Shown piece after piece: positions 24,201 to 37,900 of a stretch of DNA of 64,000 nucleotides. Source of the DNA: Solen grandis (taxonomy: Eukaryota > Mollusca > Bivalvia > Adapedonta > Solenidae); NCBI GenBank assembly GCA_021229015.1, contig CM037794.1, positions 39,413,514 to 39,477,513 on the forward strand, read 5' to 3'. Each line of letters begins with the position of its first letter. Position 1 is the stretch's first letter. The translations under genes were made by a program, and so were the position numbers. The notes under the pieces were generated by a model, which was not told the origin of the DNA, searched no databases, and saw only the letters and a list, made by a program, of their open reading frames with translations.

Positions 24201-27200
24201 TATGCATGACCAAATTATCCTATGTTTGTCAAATGTTCACTTATACCCAGAAGTATCAAAGTTATTTTAACAGTTCTTAGTGAACATATTCTTAAACAAT
24301 TAGAGATTGATGACTCTTTTTTCTTCATTAAAATCAATATCTGTATTTTACCTTTAGGTGTTCTGAATGTTGTTTTTTTCTACTTAATTCCTTGTTCAAA
24401 CAAATGAATTATTAAAAATAAAATAAGAACATTCCAGACCAAGCATTATTATTCTCTCAATTCATATTTTGGAAGATCTGTACTGTAAATCCCCTTTTTA
24501 CTGACCAGGAGAAATGTTAGAGTAAATACATACTATTATAAGCATGCCTTAACAGAAAATAGTCTTTCATAACATTCAAATGTGGCCATATAGAATTTCA
24601 CATTTTTTTAGTAAAAAAAATAAATAAATAAAATTTAAACGTTTTGTGAAATGCAGGCAGGGTGTCTGGTTTTCAAAATACATTGTATGTCTACCCATCA
24701 AAAATTGATGAGGGAAGAACAACATAAGTTCATCAATAATCAAAATCTGAAGTTGATTACCTCATCTTTAAATGTTATTGCTGCTAACGTTCCATTCTCT
24801 TTGTTCAAAACCTCTTGTATTATTGGTACAAAGCAGGTTTTTCCAAACTCTGTTAAATCCTTTATCTGAAATAGTCATATACAATTTGGTAAAAAAAAAC
24901 ATCGAGTTTTTTCAAGAATGATAAAAGTGTGGTTCATAGTGATTTCAACTTAAGCTACCACTCAGACTACTTAGGGTAAATCTAGGAAAATCTCCCTTGT
25001 GTGGTAAGAACAACAAGTAACTGGTGTTGCACGCAACAACTGAATCTCCTACCTGTGAGGTGCATAATTTTTCCATTATCATAGCAACCAGAATTATGGT
25101 CTGAGAAAAAAAAGAAAGTGACAAGCAGAATCTCCATACTGCCATCTATTCATATTTCAAGTTTCATAATCTTATCTTAAGTGGTTTTTAAGTTATCGCA
25201 AGATCCAGATTTTCAGATGGACAGACAGACGGGAAACCTAACCCTTCCTGAGTAAACAACAGAAGGGGACTAATGACTTATTCAATTGTAAGAGGTTCAA
25301 ATACTATTAGAAACTTCTTTAATGGGGGTTAAATTTCATATCTGTTTGAGGGGGTGGGGTGGGGGGTAAATAAAAAATTAAAATCATAAAATTAATAGCA
25401 GGGGATGGCAATTTTCTGGTTAAATTAGTGCTTGCTTCAAAGCCAACAGCAGCTAAAGTCTTTCTGTAAGCAATAAAAACGTCAAGTTATCATTGGTTAT
25501 GATTATGTAATTCCCTTTCAAGGGAAGTGTCTTTAAGTTACTGATCAAATAAAGGGGCACCGTGGTCCAGTGGTTGTATACAGGACTGCAGATTAAAAGG
25601 TTGTTGGTTTGAACCCTGTTGGAGGCAAAAATCTTTCATGACCTTCCCAGGTGCAAAGTAGTGATCCAACCCAAGACACATATGCAAACTTGCCCCAGAG
25701 TGATCCTTGCATATTAATAGGAAGAAGAAAAGGAAATCAAATTTTCTTCAAATTATAATTAATGAAATTGATATGCTCTATAAAATTTTTACAGTGCGGT
25801 GATACAAACCACCATTATCTTATCTTCATATCTTAAAAATGGATTGATTTAAACCAACAAAACTGGAAATCTATACATTGTATTTTGTTTTATTTTGGGC
25901 CTTGCATAATGATAATAATTTACATAATGAATTATGTTACATACCTTTAAATCAAATCTCGTATCGGGTTTGTCAGTGCCATACAGTCGCATTGCTTGGT
26001 CATAGGTCATCCTGGGGAAGGGCGTGGTTAGGGGCGGCAGGTCAGCAGGCCAGCTAAAGGTCAACAGTTCCTCTACAAGCTTCATTATCCCCTCACGGTC
26101 CACAAATGACATTTCTATATCTAACTGTAAGATGAGATAATCAACAGAGCTGCTTGATTACAGTGACTAATAAAATTAAAATAATAGTAACTAGGGAATA
26201 AAAAATGACCAAACAATTAAATCAGCTTTGATGGTTTGTACTGCCTGTTATCATTTTAATATCCAATACCAATTTAACCTTTTGTCACATACTGACATGT
26301 TTTCACGCCTTGGAAAACAAAAGATCAGGATCAGACAGCTTTGACTGGGAATCAAACCCACAGCCTATGGATCCGTCTGCACTACAACTGAACTATGGCC
26401 CCAATAATTACCAGGTCATTTTTTTCTGATGGTTGGAAAAGAGCCTTAATACAATCTTTTTGAAGGTAAAAGTACCATTCTTTTAACCTTGGGAAAAAAG
26501 AAACCATAGGTTAAATCGCAATATTTATGAAAACGACATGTACTTAACCCTTTCCCTCACAGAGGATACCATGAAAAGACCTATGCGAACAGCATAAAAC
26601 CAGATCAGCCTACGAGTAACTCGCAGGCTGATCAGGTTTTATGCTGTTCGCTGCTCCTCAGTGGTCTGGTAATGAGGATTTTACAATTAAATTTGGTAAG
26701 GTTTAACTGTGGTTTTCTGCAGATCAGGCTTTATGTGGTACCTATTGAGTGCGTCAAATTGAGTCTTCATGAGGGAAAGGGTTAAAAAAAAATAAGAGGC
26801 AAAAAATATCTATGAAAAGACCATGATAAGGAAGGAAAAAAAAAGTCCCTATTTACTTTTGACTTTTTTTAACTATAAACTGGAACCTTAATTACAAAGT
26901 TATCAAGACATACATCCAGAATGGTTTAGTTTCATACTGGTATCATTGCTGTTTATGTCAAAATCGCTTTTCATGCAGGAAAGTGTTTGCAAATGAGGGT
27001 GCCATGGTAACGTACCCAACTGCAGATCCAAAGGTTATAGGTTCAAACCCTGTTTGGGGAAAGGATTTTTCATGACCTTCCCAGGTCTGAATTTCTGGTC
27101 CAACTCAGGAACTGCTGAGAGGTATTAGTAGAGGTTGAAAGACCTTGCTTCCCAATCAATGAAAAATAAATAATGTTTAACTGATGAAGCTTTCAATATA

Positions 27201-30200
27201 CCTGGGTAAACTCAGGTTGCCTGTCAGGTTTAGCTCCTTCGTCACGGAAACACTTGGCCACCTGGAAATACCTGTCAATACCTCCCACCATCAGCAGCTG
27301 TTTGAACTGCAAGATAATACACATATACTATGACTTTAGCTACAAATGATGAAATAAATACCCCTTTTACATCGCCTTGACTGAAGAGTAATTGCATCTT
27401 AGCAATTACACTAGTAATACATCTTAAGGTATTGTACAACAAGAGGGCCAAGATGGCCCTGTGTCACTCACCTGAGTAAGAGGCTGTGTTAGGTATAAGG
27501 CCAAAAAATCTGGCATCTAAAGTGTTTTTCTAACATTTGACTAAGTGACCTACATTTTGATCCTACCTGAATTTGCACTCAACTGGGAATTCATGCAGTC
27601 ATCATTCATATCAAGTTAAATGAACAATGGGACAAAAATGTAGGCCTCTAGAGTGTTCACAAGACTTTTTTAAAATTTGCCCTGGTGACCTACTTTTTGA
27701 CCCCACATGACCCAATTTTGAACTCATCCAAGATATCATGTAGACAAACATCCTGGCCAAGTTTTTATGAAGATTGGGCCAAAACTGTGGCCTCTAGAGT
27801 GTTCACAATGTTTTTTCTAAAATTGACCTGGTGACCTAGTTTTTGACCCCACATAACCCAATTTCAAACTCATCCGAGATATCATGTAGACAAACATCCT
27901 GACCAAGTTTCATGAAGATTTGGCCAAAACTGTGGCCTCTATAGTGTTCACAAGCAATTGTTGACGCCAGACGACGCACGACGGACAAAAGGCAATCACA
28001 AAAGCCCACCCTGAGCACAAGTGCTCAGGTGAGCTAAAAAGCCAAATTTTCTAATACACAAGAGGACCAAGATAGCCATGAAGTGGCTCACCTCAGAAAC
28101 TTTGCCTGCACTGCTTAAGAAATTAAGATGCTAGAGTGTAAAATCAGCAAATATGTGTGATGTTCTTATATTTTATGGGCCTAAACTGTTTATCAATCAT
28201 TTCAATTACAGCTATAATGGAACTCTACTGAGATGATGTTGCCATTCATAGTTTGTAAGAATTAATGAAGATTGCAAAATAACTGCAGATGAAAGAGTGT
28301 TAACAAAGTAAAATCTGTCATTTTTTTTTATAATTCAAGGGCCATAACTTTTGACAAAGAGACCAATATATCCATATTCAAACTTGGCTGAGAATTTATG
28401 GCCATAAACATTGTCATGAAGTCTGGAGATGACTGCTTAAGAATTGGAGATGCAAAAGTGTAAACAAAGTAAATTCTGGCATTTTTATGGAAGGTCATGA
28501 AAAATCCTTGCCCCTAGTAGGGTTCAAACCCATAACATTTAGAATGGCAGACATGTATGTTACCACTGCTTCAAGTCTTCGCAGCCTGTATGATTTCATG
28601 AACTTAAACTGCAAACAGGCCATGAAATATCAATTTATCTATGGGGAATAAGTAAGTGGTGTTTGATGTTAAGCACAAAAACTTAGGGTGGGAATTAACT
28701 CCAATCAAGAGTGTTCTCTGGAACACGTGTGTCACCTGCTGAAGCATGACAGAAAAAGTGTGAGGGACAGACAGACAGATGACAGAAAAGTGATTTTTGT
28801 GTTACCTCTGTTTACAGCAGGTGATAAAAAAAGGAAAGATGTCAAATTCCCTAGGGTCAGCCCACTGCCCCCCCCCCCCCCCTCACATGGGGCAAAATAT
28901 TGATAGGTGCAATATTTCCAACAAAATTGCAAGGCAATAATTAGCAAAAATATTTTTCCCTGTACTACCTGTTGTGGACTTTGTGGCAAACTGTAGAATA
29001 ATCCCTTCTGATGACTGGGGACCACAAATTCTTTTGCACCCTAAAATAAAAGTAATTAAATTAATTCACCGATATTTATATCTGTATCTATTATACAGTT
29101 TCTGTTATTTTTGACATGTAATTCACTATTGCAATCATAATAATTAGGGTTGTTTCATCCAACTGTATACAGATTTTTTTCTTCTTTCTTGAAAACTTTG
29201 CATATATGGTAAAATATATATTTTTCATTATTATTGCACAAATATGAAATTTGGAAATTCAAATTTTCTACTGTTAGTCATAACACGACAATATAAAAAT
29301 AAGATTGTCTAATGCTTCAAATTACACGTCTATGACATAAAATATAAACTAACTAGGAACTCTAACAATCTTTTGCTAAGCAAGGCTAATTTGCTCTAAG
29401 TATGAATCTTAACCCTTAATCTCATGAATATTCATGTACAAATCAATGACTTGATGAATATTAATTAACTTGAACTTGAAATTGTATGAAAGAATGGATA
29501 TTTCCTGCTGTGCAGATTGTGTGATATTTTAGCTTAAATATTGCATGAGTAAACAGAGGAGATCTTGATCAGACTGCACCTTTCAGGAGCTGTTTGATCT
29601 GGGATTGCGCTGTTTTTAAATTCGTCAAAACAAGTCTTTATATAAGTAAAGTGGGATTTGAGTTTGAGTTTTAAAATCATACTTCAGTGAAGAGCATCAA
29701 AATCGTACTTAAGAACAATTCATATCTTTGAGAACACAAGGCTACATATCTAAGTAGAAAAAAGTTTAATAAAATAATAAAAATAAGATCATATGAATGA
29801 AATACGGCCAGGGAATGACTCACCCCTGGTGTCCTTCTGAACAGTGTTGGTGTTTCAACATCTACAAAACCTGAAGAAAAAATAAAATAGATGCAAATAA
29901 GATTATATGATTTTATTCAAAATTAAAACTTATCTATTGCAAATTAAACTAGAAATATGTCCAGAGGGCACAGATGCCCCCATCCGAACAAAGGCAAATT
30001 AATCTATATGCCCCCCACCCTCCATTTTTGGTGGGGGCATAAAAATATACCGATAACCCAAATATTTGACCTTTCAACATTTCCTAGCTTTTTTCTTTTA
30101 TTCATAAATATGTTAATCATATCTTGTGACAAAACAAGAATTTAGTCCAGATATTTGACAATTCAACATTTCTTAGCATATTTTAAGTCCTATATTATTA

Positions 30201-33200
30201 TATGCATTATCTTCAGATTCAGATCATTGTTTGTTTGTTTGTTGGGTTTTATATCCCACCATCAGTATTTCAGTCATTTGGAGACGATGTCTACTTGAGA
30301 CAGATATAGTGCTGCCACATTGCAGTATCACACCATAGACATGTGGCATGATACCACACTCAGTCATATTATCCTGTCACCTGTCTCAGCTAGTCCTGGA
30401 ACTACCCATATATATACTTTTGGCACTCTTTTAGGTTATTAGACCCACAACCTCTCGCTTCTGGGTCAGACAATCTAACTCCTTGCTGACCAGGTAGGAT
30501 CAGATTATTGACAGACTGGTGGCTTGGGTATCCAGGAGGTAACTCTGTATAGCCTGTTCAGCCTGAAGTTGCTTTCGTTATGACCTGACTTTTCCATGGT
30601 ACACTATGGTCTAAAATGGTATAACTTCATGGTGAATATATATATGTCCGGATTTTCACTTACTCCAACGGGCTCTGCCCTCTGGCGGCCATGTTTTTAA
30701 ACGGATCAAATTAATTTGAACAGAATTAATAGAGAGTGACCCAAGGAATATCTGTGCCAAATAACCTTGAAATCCAGCCAGTACTTTTGGAGAAGATATT
30801 TGAAATTTTTACTATACATATAAGGAAAACGGGCTCCGCTCCCTGGTGGCCAAGTTTTTCAAAGGATCAAAATAATTTGTACAATCTTGGTAGAGAGTGA
30901 CCCAAGGAACATCTGTGCCAAATAAATCTTGAAATCTTGCTAGTAGTTTTGGAGGAGAAGATTTTCAAAATTTTAATATGTTTTTTCTTTCCGTTGCCAT
31001 GGCAACCAGAGTTCTGCATGGAATCAAATTCTTTGAAGAACTATGAAAGGGCTTCACCCAAGGAACATTCCTGTGAATTTTTTTAAAATTGGCCCAGTGG
31101 TTTAGGAGGAAATGTGTTTTAAGTTAAATGTTGACGACAGACAATGGACATTCATCAGTCACAATAGCTCACCTTGAGCACATTGTGCTCAGGTGAGCTA
31201 AAAAAAAGGTTTTAAGTACTTAGACTAATATCTTGCAAACGAAATATGAAAAATTAAAAAAACAACAACAACAGAATCTAGATCTAGGACATGATTTTAA
31301 CTGTACAGGCCTTACCGTGTTTATCTGTAAGGAACTGCCTCATTTTAGATATTGTTGATGATCTCAACCTGAGGTTTTTCTGCATCCGAGGAGAACGTAT
31401 GTCCAAGTACCGATACTGCATTCTAATACCTTCGTTCACCTGATCAAAAGTTAATCACCATCTTAAAAGGAAACCAAGTTTAAAACGTTTTTTTCTGTTT
31501 GCCAAGGCATTAAAATATGTCTACCTAGGTATACCAAATAAAAAAAAAGAAAGGATTCTATCTGTCCATCCAAAATGTTGTTCTAAATTTCTAGATGTTA
31601 GATGGAAGTTCAAAAGTGTTTTGACCTATTCAAATGGCACCAATAGTAATTTCAAGGCTTTTTACAGTGGAACAATGTTCTTTAACCCTTTCCCTCATAG
31701 AAGACACCATGAAAAGACCCATGCGAACAGCATAAAACCAGATCAGCCTGCAAGTTACTTGCAGGCTGATCAGGTTTTATGCTGTTCGCTGCTTCTCAGT
31801 GGTCTGGAATTGAGGATTTTGTAATTAAATTTGGTAAGGTTTAACTGTGGTTTTCTGCAGATCAGGCTTTATGTGGTACCTATTGAGTGCGTCAAAATGA
31901 GTCTGTATGAGGGAAAGGGTTAAAGGCTGAAAAGTAAGAAAGAAAATTATTGTAGAAAATAATCATACGATTCTCTCATATAAAATTACTTGAATTATGG
32001 TTATTCAAATGAGTCATAATAAAGGCAACTAGAATTAAATCTAATCAATGTTTTTTTTAACATCTTTATCCAGGGGTGAAAGTTATTTAAATTCATTTTC
32101 AAACCAAGACCTCATTGGTTAAAACAGAAGTTACGTAACAAACACAAGTATGTCCATGACGGTCAAAGTACATATAATGTCATAGTCTTCACATTTCACT
32201 TGTTCATATTGTTTATTGATATATCTACTTGTATGTCTGTTATATGTGTGGACTTGTACATACATTTGGGAGTGTGTGTGTGTGAAGAGCATGGTATATT
32301 TTAACTATAAAATGTAGAGTGTGAATGTCATTGTGAAGCATATGTGTAACTCTTTACCTCATAAATATTCAGGCACAAATTTATGACTGAACTTTAATGA
32401 AACCCTGTACTTCATATACATAGACTCATTTTGATGCATTGGTAAACAGAGCAGACCATAATTTGATAGCTTTCAGGAGCTGTCTGATCAGCGTCTGCTC
32501 TGTTTGCTCATACAATATTGTAACTCAGTTTAAGCACAGTCTATGTGGCAAAGAAGAATCCATTGTTTCATATGCAATTCAAAGTTCAGTCAATTAATAT
32601 TCATCAAGTTATAAATTTGCAAAAGGATCAAAAGGTTCCAAATTGTTTAAAGTACAATATGTTGAGGATTTGTGTGTCGTCTTCTCCTTATGATACTGCA
32701 AATTTGACCCCTGACCACTCATTTTCAAGGGTCAAACAGCACCATTTCTGAAATTTTTCAAGGGTCAAAACCCTGACATCCTGAGTCAAGAGGGAGTCCT
32801 GGAAAATCATATTCCCCTCACCTGTGCTTTCTTGTTAAATGTGAAGGGCAGGATAGGTTCTGCCGGGCTCAACACTTTCATGTCTGTCACCTCCACCTCT
32901 ATCTCCCCGGTTGACATATTCTGAAATATATAAGAACTATATAAGGTATTTATAAAGAGGCAATCATGGTCCAATCATCATTGAGTTTAGCTAGGTCTAG
33001 CATGCAACATAATAACTGACTCCATCAATACATAAGATGCCCAAGCCAAGAAAATGTATCGTTTTTCAGTGCTAAAAAAGCTTATAATCCACCAAACAAG
33101 AACAGAATAGCCTATTTAACCCTTTCCCTCATATATACTCCTTTTGACGCCCTCTATAGGTACCACATAAAGCCTGACCTGCAGAAAACCACAGTTAAAC

Positions 33201-33745
33201 CTTACCAAATTTAATTACAAAATCCTCATTTCCAGACCACTGAGGAGCAGCGAACAGCATAAAACCTGATCAGCCTGCGAGTTACTCGCAGGCTGATCTG
33301 GTTTTATGCTGTTCGCATAGGTCTTTTCATGGTGTCCTCTATGAGGGAAAGGGATAATACCTTGAACAAGGTATGAAGTCTATCCATAAATACCTGAGGG
33401 TTAAACAGGTGCCAAACTATACTCTTTATGAATAAACTAGAACAGACATTTTTACAAACAAAATCCATCTAACCACTTAAACTGTGGCAAAAAGAGGCCA
33501 TAATGAAAAATACAGTCAAGAATGATCTAACTAAACTTTATTATAGGATGCAACTCTATGAAGTTTCAAGTCAATCCCATCAATTTAATAGAATGTTGCA
33601 TATTTCTATATGTAAATAGCATTTTTATGGACATGTAAAGCATTAGTAAACAGAATGGCAGCTGATCTAAATATATTTAACAAGATGATGACGACAATGA
33701 TGATGAAGATGATGACTATATTAATGGTGCAGCTATTGCTGAAGA

Positions 33746-33795
<50 letters not shown>

Positions 33796-34943
33796 ATAAC
33801 CAACCTTGTTTTCTTGTCCATGAGGCCTTGGAATGACCACGCCTGTTACTTCCAGAACACTTTCATAAGTCAGCTTGGAGGTCACATCCAACTAATAAGG
33901 ATAAATACTAAACTATTGAAACATTTTATGTTCATGTGATATCATCCACCTAATAAGCAGAAACAGTGACACATTTATTCATGTGATATTCATCACCTAA
34001 TCACAGAAACATGACACATTTATTCATGTGATATTCATCCACCTAATCAGCAGAAACAGTGACACATTTTATGTTCATGTGATATTCATCCACCTAATAA
34101 GCAGAAACAGTGACACATTTTATGTTCATGTGATATTCATCCACCTAATCAGGATAAATAGTAACACATCTTATGTCCATTTGAAATTCATCCAACTTAT
34201 GAAAATAAATAGTGACATATTTTATGTTCATGTGACATACTAATGAGAAAAAATAGTGACATATTTTCATCTGGTGGTAATTCTTTTTTATCCCATCAAT
34301 TACACTAATATATCAAGAGCATCATCATTATTACTTCAAACACTGTAGAGCTAAGACCAAAAAAAAAGAAAAAAGTTCTGTTTCTGGTCTCCAGCAAATT
34401 AAAGAAGAGGGTTGGTAAGTCGGGATTTTATGATTTTATTTTTTTAATTTTTTTTTATACATTAAACAAAAGGTAAAAAGGGAACTATTTTTTTTTAAAG
34501 GCGGAAAAGGTAAAAAAAAAATCTTTATGGTCGGTCGTTAAAAAAGAGGGTCGGTCGGGAGACCAGAAACAGAACTTTTTTTTTGCCTAAACAAAGATTT
34601 AAAGGTCTAGAGTTTGAGCCCTACTGGGAACTAGAGTTTTTCCAACCCATCAAAAATAAACAGTACTGGTCCAACCCTAAAACCATAAAAATAAATCTGA
34701 TTGCTAGTCAGCATAAGAGATACAAGTATAAGTTACTATTTTTTACCTTCTGTTTTGGGATAACAAGTTGTACATGACCATGCCAGTCCCTCAGGATGAT
34801 AAAGTTTCCAGACATTCGATGAAAATGTACCCATCCACACAGTCTGACTTCTTTTCCAACATCACTTTTCCTCAAAGACCCACATGTATTTGTTCTTGCT
34901 GTGAAACTTACATCTGAAAATGAGTAACTTATTTGTGTAAGTG

Positions 34944-34983
<40 letters not shown>

Positions 34984-37900
34984 CTTGATAAATCTCTTTT
35001 CAAAGCCTATATTCTTTAGATTGCAGCTAAGTTTAGCTTCTTACAAGCAGCCATTTCAAATAATGTGTTCCTTTAAATAGCATAGCAAGTTATATTCTAT
35101 TTGTAAAATATAAAGATTTATTTCACTCACAGTTCTAGATAGATTTTGATCTGGTGATTTTATTCTATTAATACTAGACCCAAGAACAAAGTACATATGT
35201 GACATACTTAATTAGTGATTAGATACAAGATGACAACATGTTAACTAGCATTTTGCCATGACCTTAAAAATCTTAAATACCGGGTAGGCCCTTAAAAAAT
35301 AAAAAGTAGTGGCCCCTTTAACAACATGAAGTATCTTTACAATAATTACGACTAAGAGATATTTCTATAGAAAGTGCGCTTGAACCATTTTATAAGACAA
35401 AATGGTATAGATACCATGAATCTATTTCTCTGACAATGACATAGAGCTTTTCCCACATTAATTACCAGTTTGTCTGATTTAGTCACATGTATAATACTTC
35501 TTAACCCTTTCCCTCATAGAGGACACCATGAAAAACTCGCGGGCTGATCAGGTTTTATGCTGTTCGCTGCTCCTCAGTGGTCTGGAAATGAGGATTTTGT
35601 AATTAAATTTGGTAAGGTTTAACTGTGGTTTTCTGCAGATCAGGCTTTATGTGGTACCTACTGAGTGCGTCAAAATGAGTCTATATGAGGGAAAGGGTTA
35701 ATCTTGTGCTCCCCCATGCTGCATAATAAAAGACTTAGCCTAATTGCCACCCACTTTTTTGACAGTTAACTGGCCATCAATCTCTGATAACTACATGGTC
35801 ATTTTTAACTATGTGATCCCTCTGGATATGATAACTGCTATGTATGATTTCACATGGACTTATTGTTGTTTAAAAGCTGATGTTGATCAAACATATTCCA
35901 CTCCAATGGAATGCTCCAAAAGCTATCCAGTACTAGAATAGTCTCCCAGGTCATATCCAGTCTAGTCCCAGCTTTAATATCTTTACAGAGTGACTGGCAC
36001 TGGACAATTTCTAATGCAGCATCTCCATTTAAATTTTCATTTTAATTTAAATTGCACCCTTTTCTTTCATCTTTTTATTTTTTATTGCTGCACCTAACGC
36101 TAACATTGTTTTCCTTGACAGTGACTCCCAGCCACGATCTTCATTGATTGCTTGGGAGTAACAAGTAGAAGTGAAATATCATTCAAGATGTCTTGCTTCA
36201 ACTACCGTAGACAGTGAAAAACAATGTGGACAAAGGTATTCTCTATGTTAGTGAAATGCAACCTTTGCAACGACAGTATATTTTAGCAAAGTGGCTACCA
36301 CCAAAAAGGGTAACAAACATTACTGATTTTATAAGGAGCTTACCTAATATAAATGGACAAAATGATCAATAATAACAAAGGTTAACTCAATACAACGTTT
36401 GTAAGTTTCAATTTTGGTAGGAACTTTAATTCGCTCTTAATTTTATCTTTATTTACCATAATATCCAATGATCTTTTTTTCTTTTTTTTCTTACAATAAT
36501 TTGAAATATGATTAAGTAAAGTTGCATACTTCATTCTGATCTAAATTGAGGAATACCTTGGTGATGAGTAAGACCTTTTGTTAAGTTTAATTTAACAAGC
36601 TCGAGGTGACAATATATTTGGCACAGAAAACATTGTTTGATTGTTTTCCTTCTAAGGTCCTTCATATGTAAGTAGTTACTGTCGTATTCCTTAATGATCT
36701 TTTATGAAGTAAAAAATTTAAAAAAAAGAGAGAAAAAAGCTAGCTTAAGATAGCAAAAAAAACAACAACAACCCAATAAGAAAGATCATTGATAGTAACT
36801 TTCCAAAAGTGTATAAATCATCAAAATATTACAAAGGTTTGTGTATATTTCATATTAGAAATATGATAAATTTTATAATTAAATGTATAATCATTACCGA
36901 ATTTTCTTAGTTCCTTATTTTTGTTAGAACATGAGTGAACTAGATCCAAAAGTGTATCTATAAAGCAGTTAAAACAAGCAACTCAGTTGGTAAGGCATCC
37001 CGTCCACAACAATAAAAAAAGTAGACATAATTGTAGTGAAGTGGACTGTAACAATCGTTCACAGTCTAATGAAGAAAGTTAAACTGACTATAATATTCAG
37101 CAGATAATTATACTGTTCATTTCAAAACCAGCCTCTTTGTGAATATATAAGTATTTAAGTATTATTCTAGGCACATCTGCAAACATTCAATATTGAAATA
37201 TTTTGGCCATGCATTGGGGGTTAAAAAAGTAAGTGACTGCCAGATTCATCAAGCTACCAAGTCGGAGTCCACCAGGTATCTTCCTGTGAGTTGGTGATGA
37301 AAATAAGGTGCAAAACTGAACAACTTAAATTTCCTATACTGTCAAAATATGTAGAAGGATGTCTCATATATAAGGAGGTTTAAATACTGGATACCAATAC
37401 GTTTCGGTAAATGACCAGTTTGGTAAATTGAACTTATATGGTAATTGGTTTGGACGTTTCGGTAAATTGATTATTAATATTGTTTACCTAAGCTATGTAT
37501 ATCACACCTAAACGTATGTGTTTAAGTAGATTGTTAATATACTCACTGGACTTCATTTAAGTGTGATATACATATCATAGGTAAACAGTTAAAATCAATT
37601 TACCGAAACGTCCAAACCTGCGTTACTATATAAAATCAATTTACTGAACCGGTCATTTACCGAAACGACCGTAACTCGTATATTCAATATGTTGAATGCA
37701 GGCAGTAAACTGAAGAAGAAGGATAAAAGCAAGAATATAGTATTTATGGGTCGGAACCTCTGTGCAACAAGTGCTGATTTAGGTCTGGGGAATGTGTCAG
37801 CAATGATTACTAACTGATGGTAATTTCTGGATTGTTTTGTGTATTGTATTAAATATTGTCTGGGAGTGATATTAAAAGCCAATTTACATATGTCTGTATG

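Noticed and set aside
31621..31824. Recurring peptide with PFPHR-HHEKT and KPDQPAS motifs at several sites, which might look like a conserved protein family
   Set aside because: Every occurrence falls exactly inside the TTAA-flanked MITE. It is repeat translation without a start codon or transposase motif.
33606..33939. ORFs with poly-Ser and poly-Asp runs
   Set aside because: They translate the (ATG)n microsatellite next to DARS2 exon 3. The plus-strand reading also overlaps the exon on the wrong strand.
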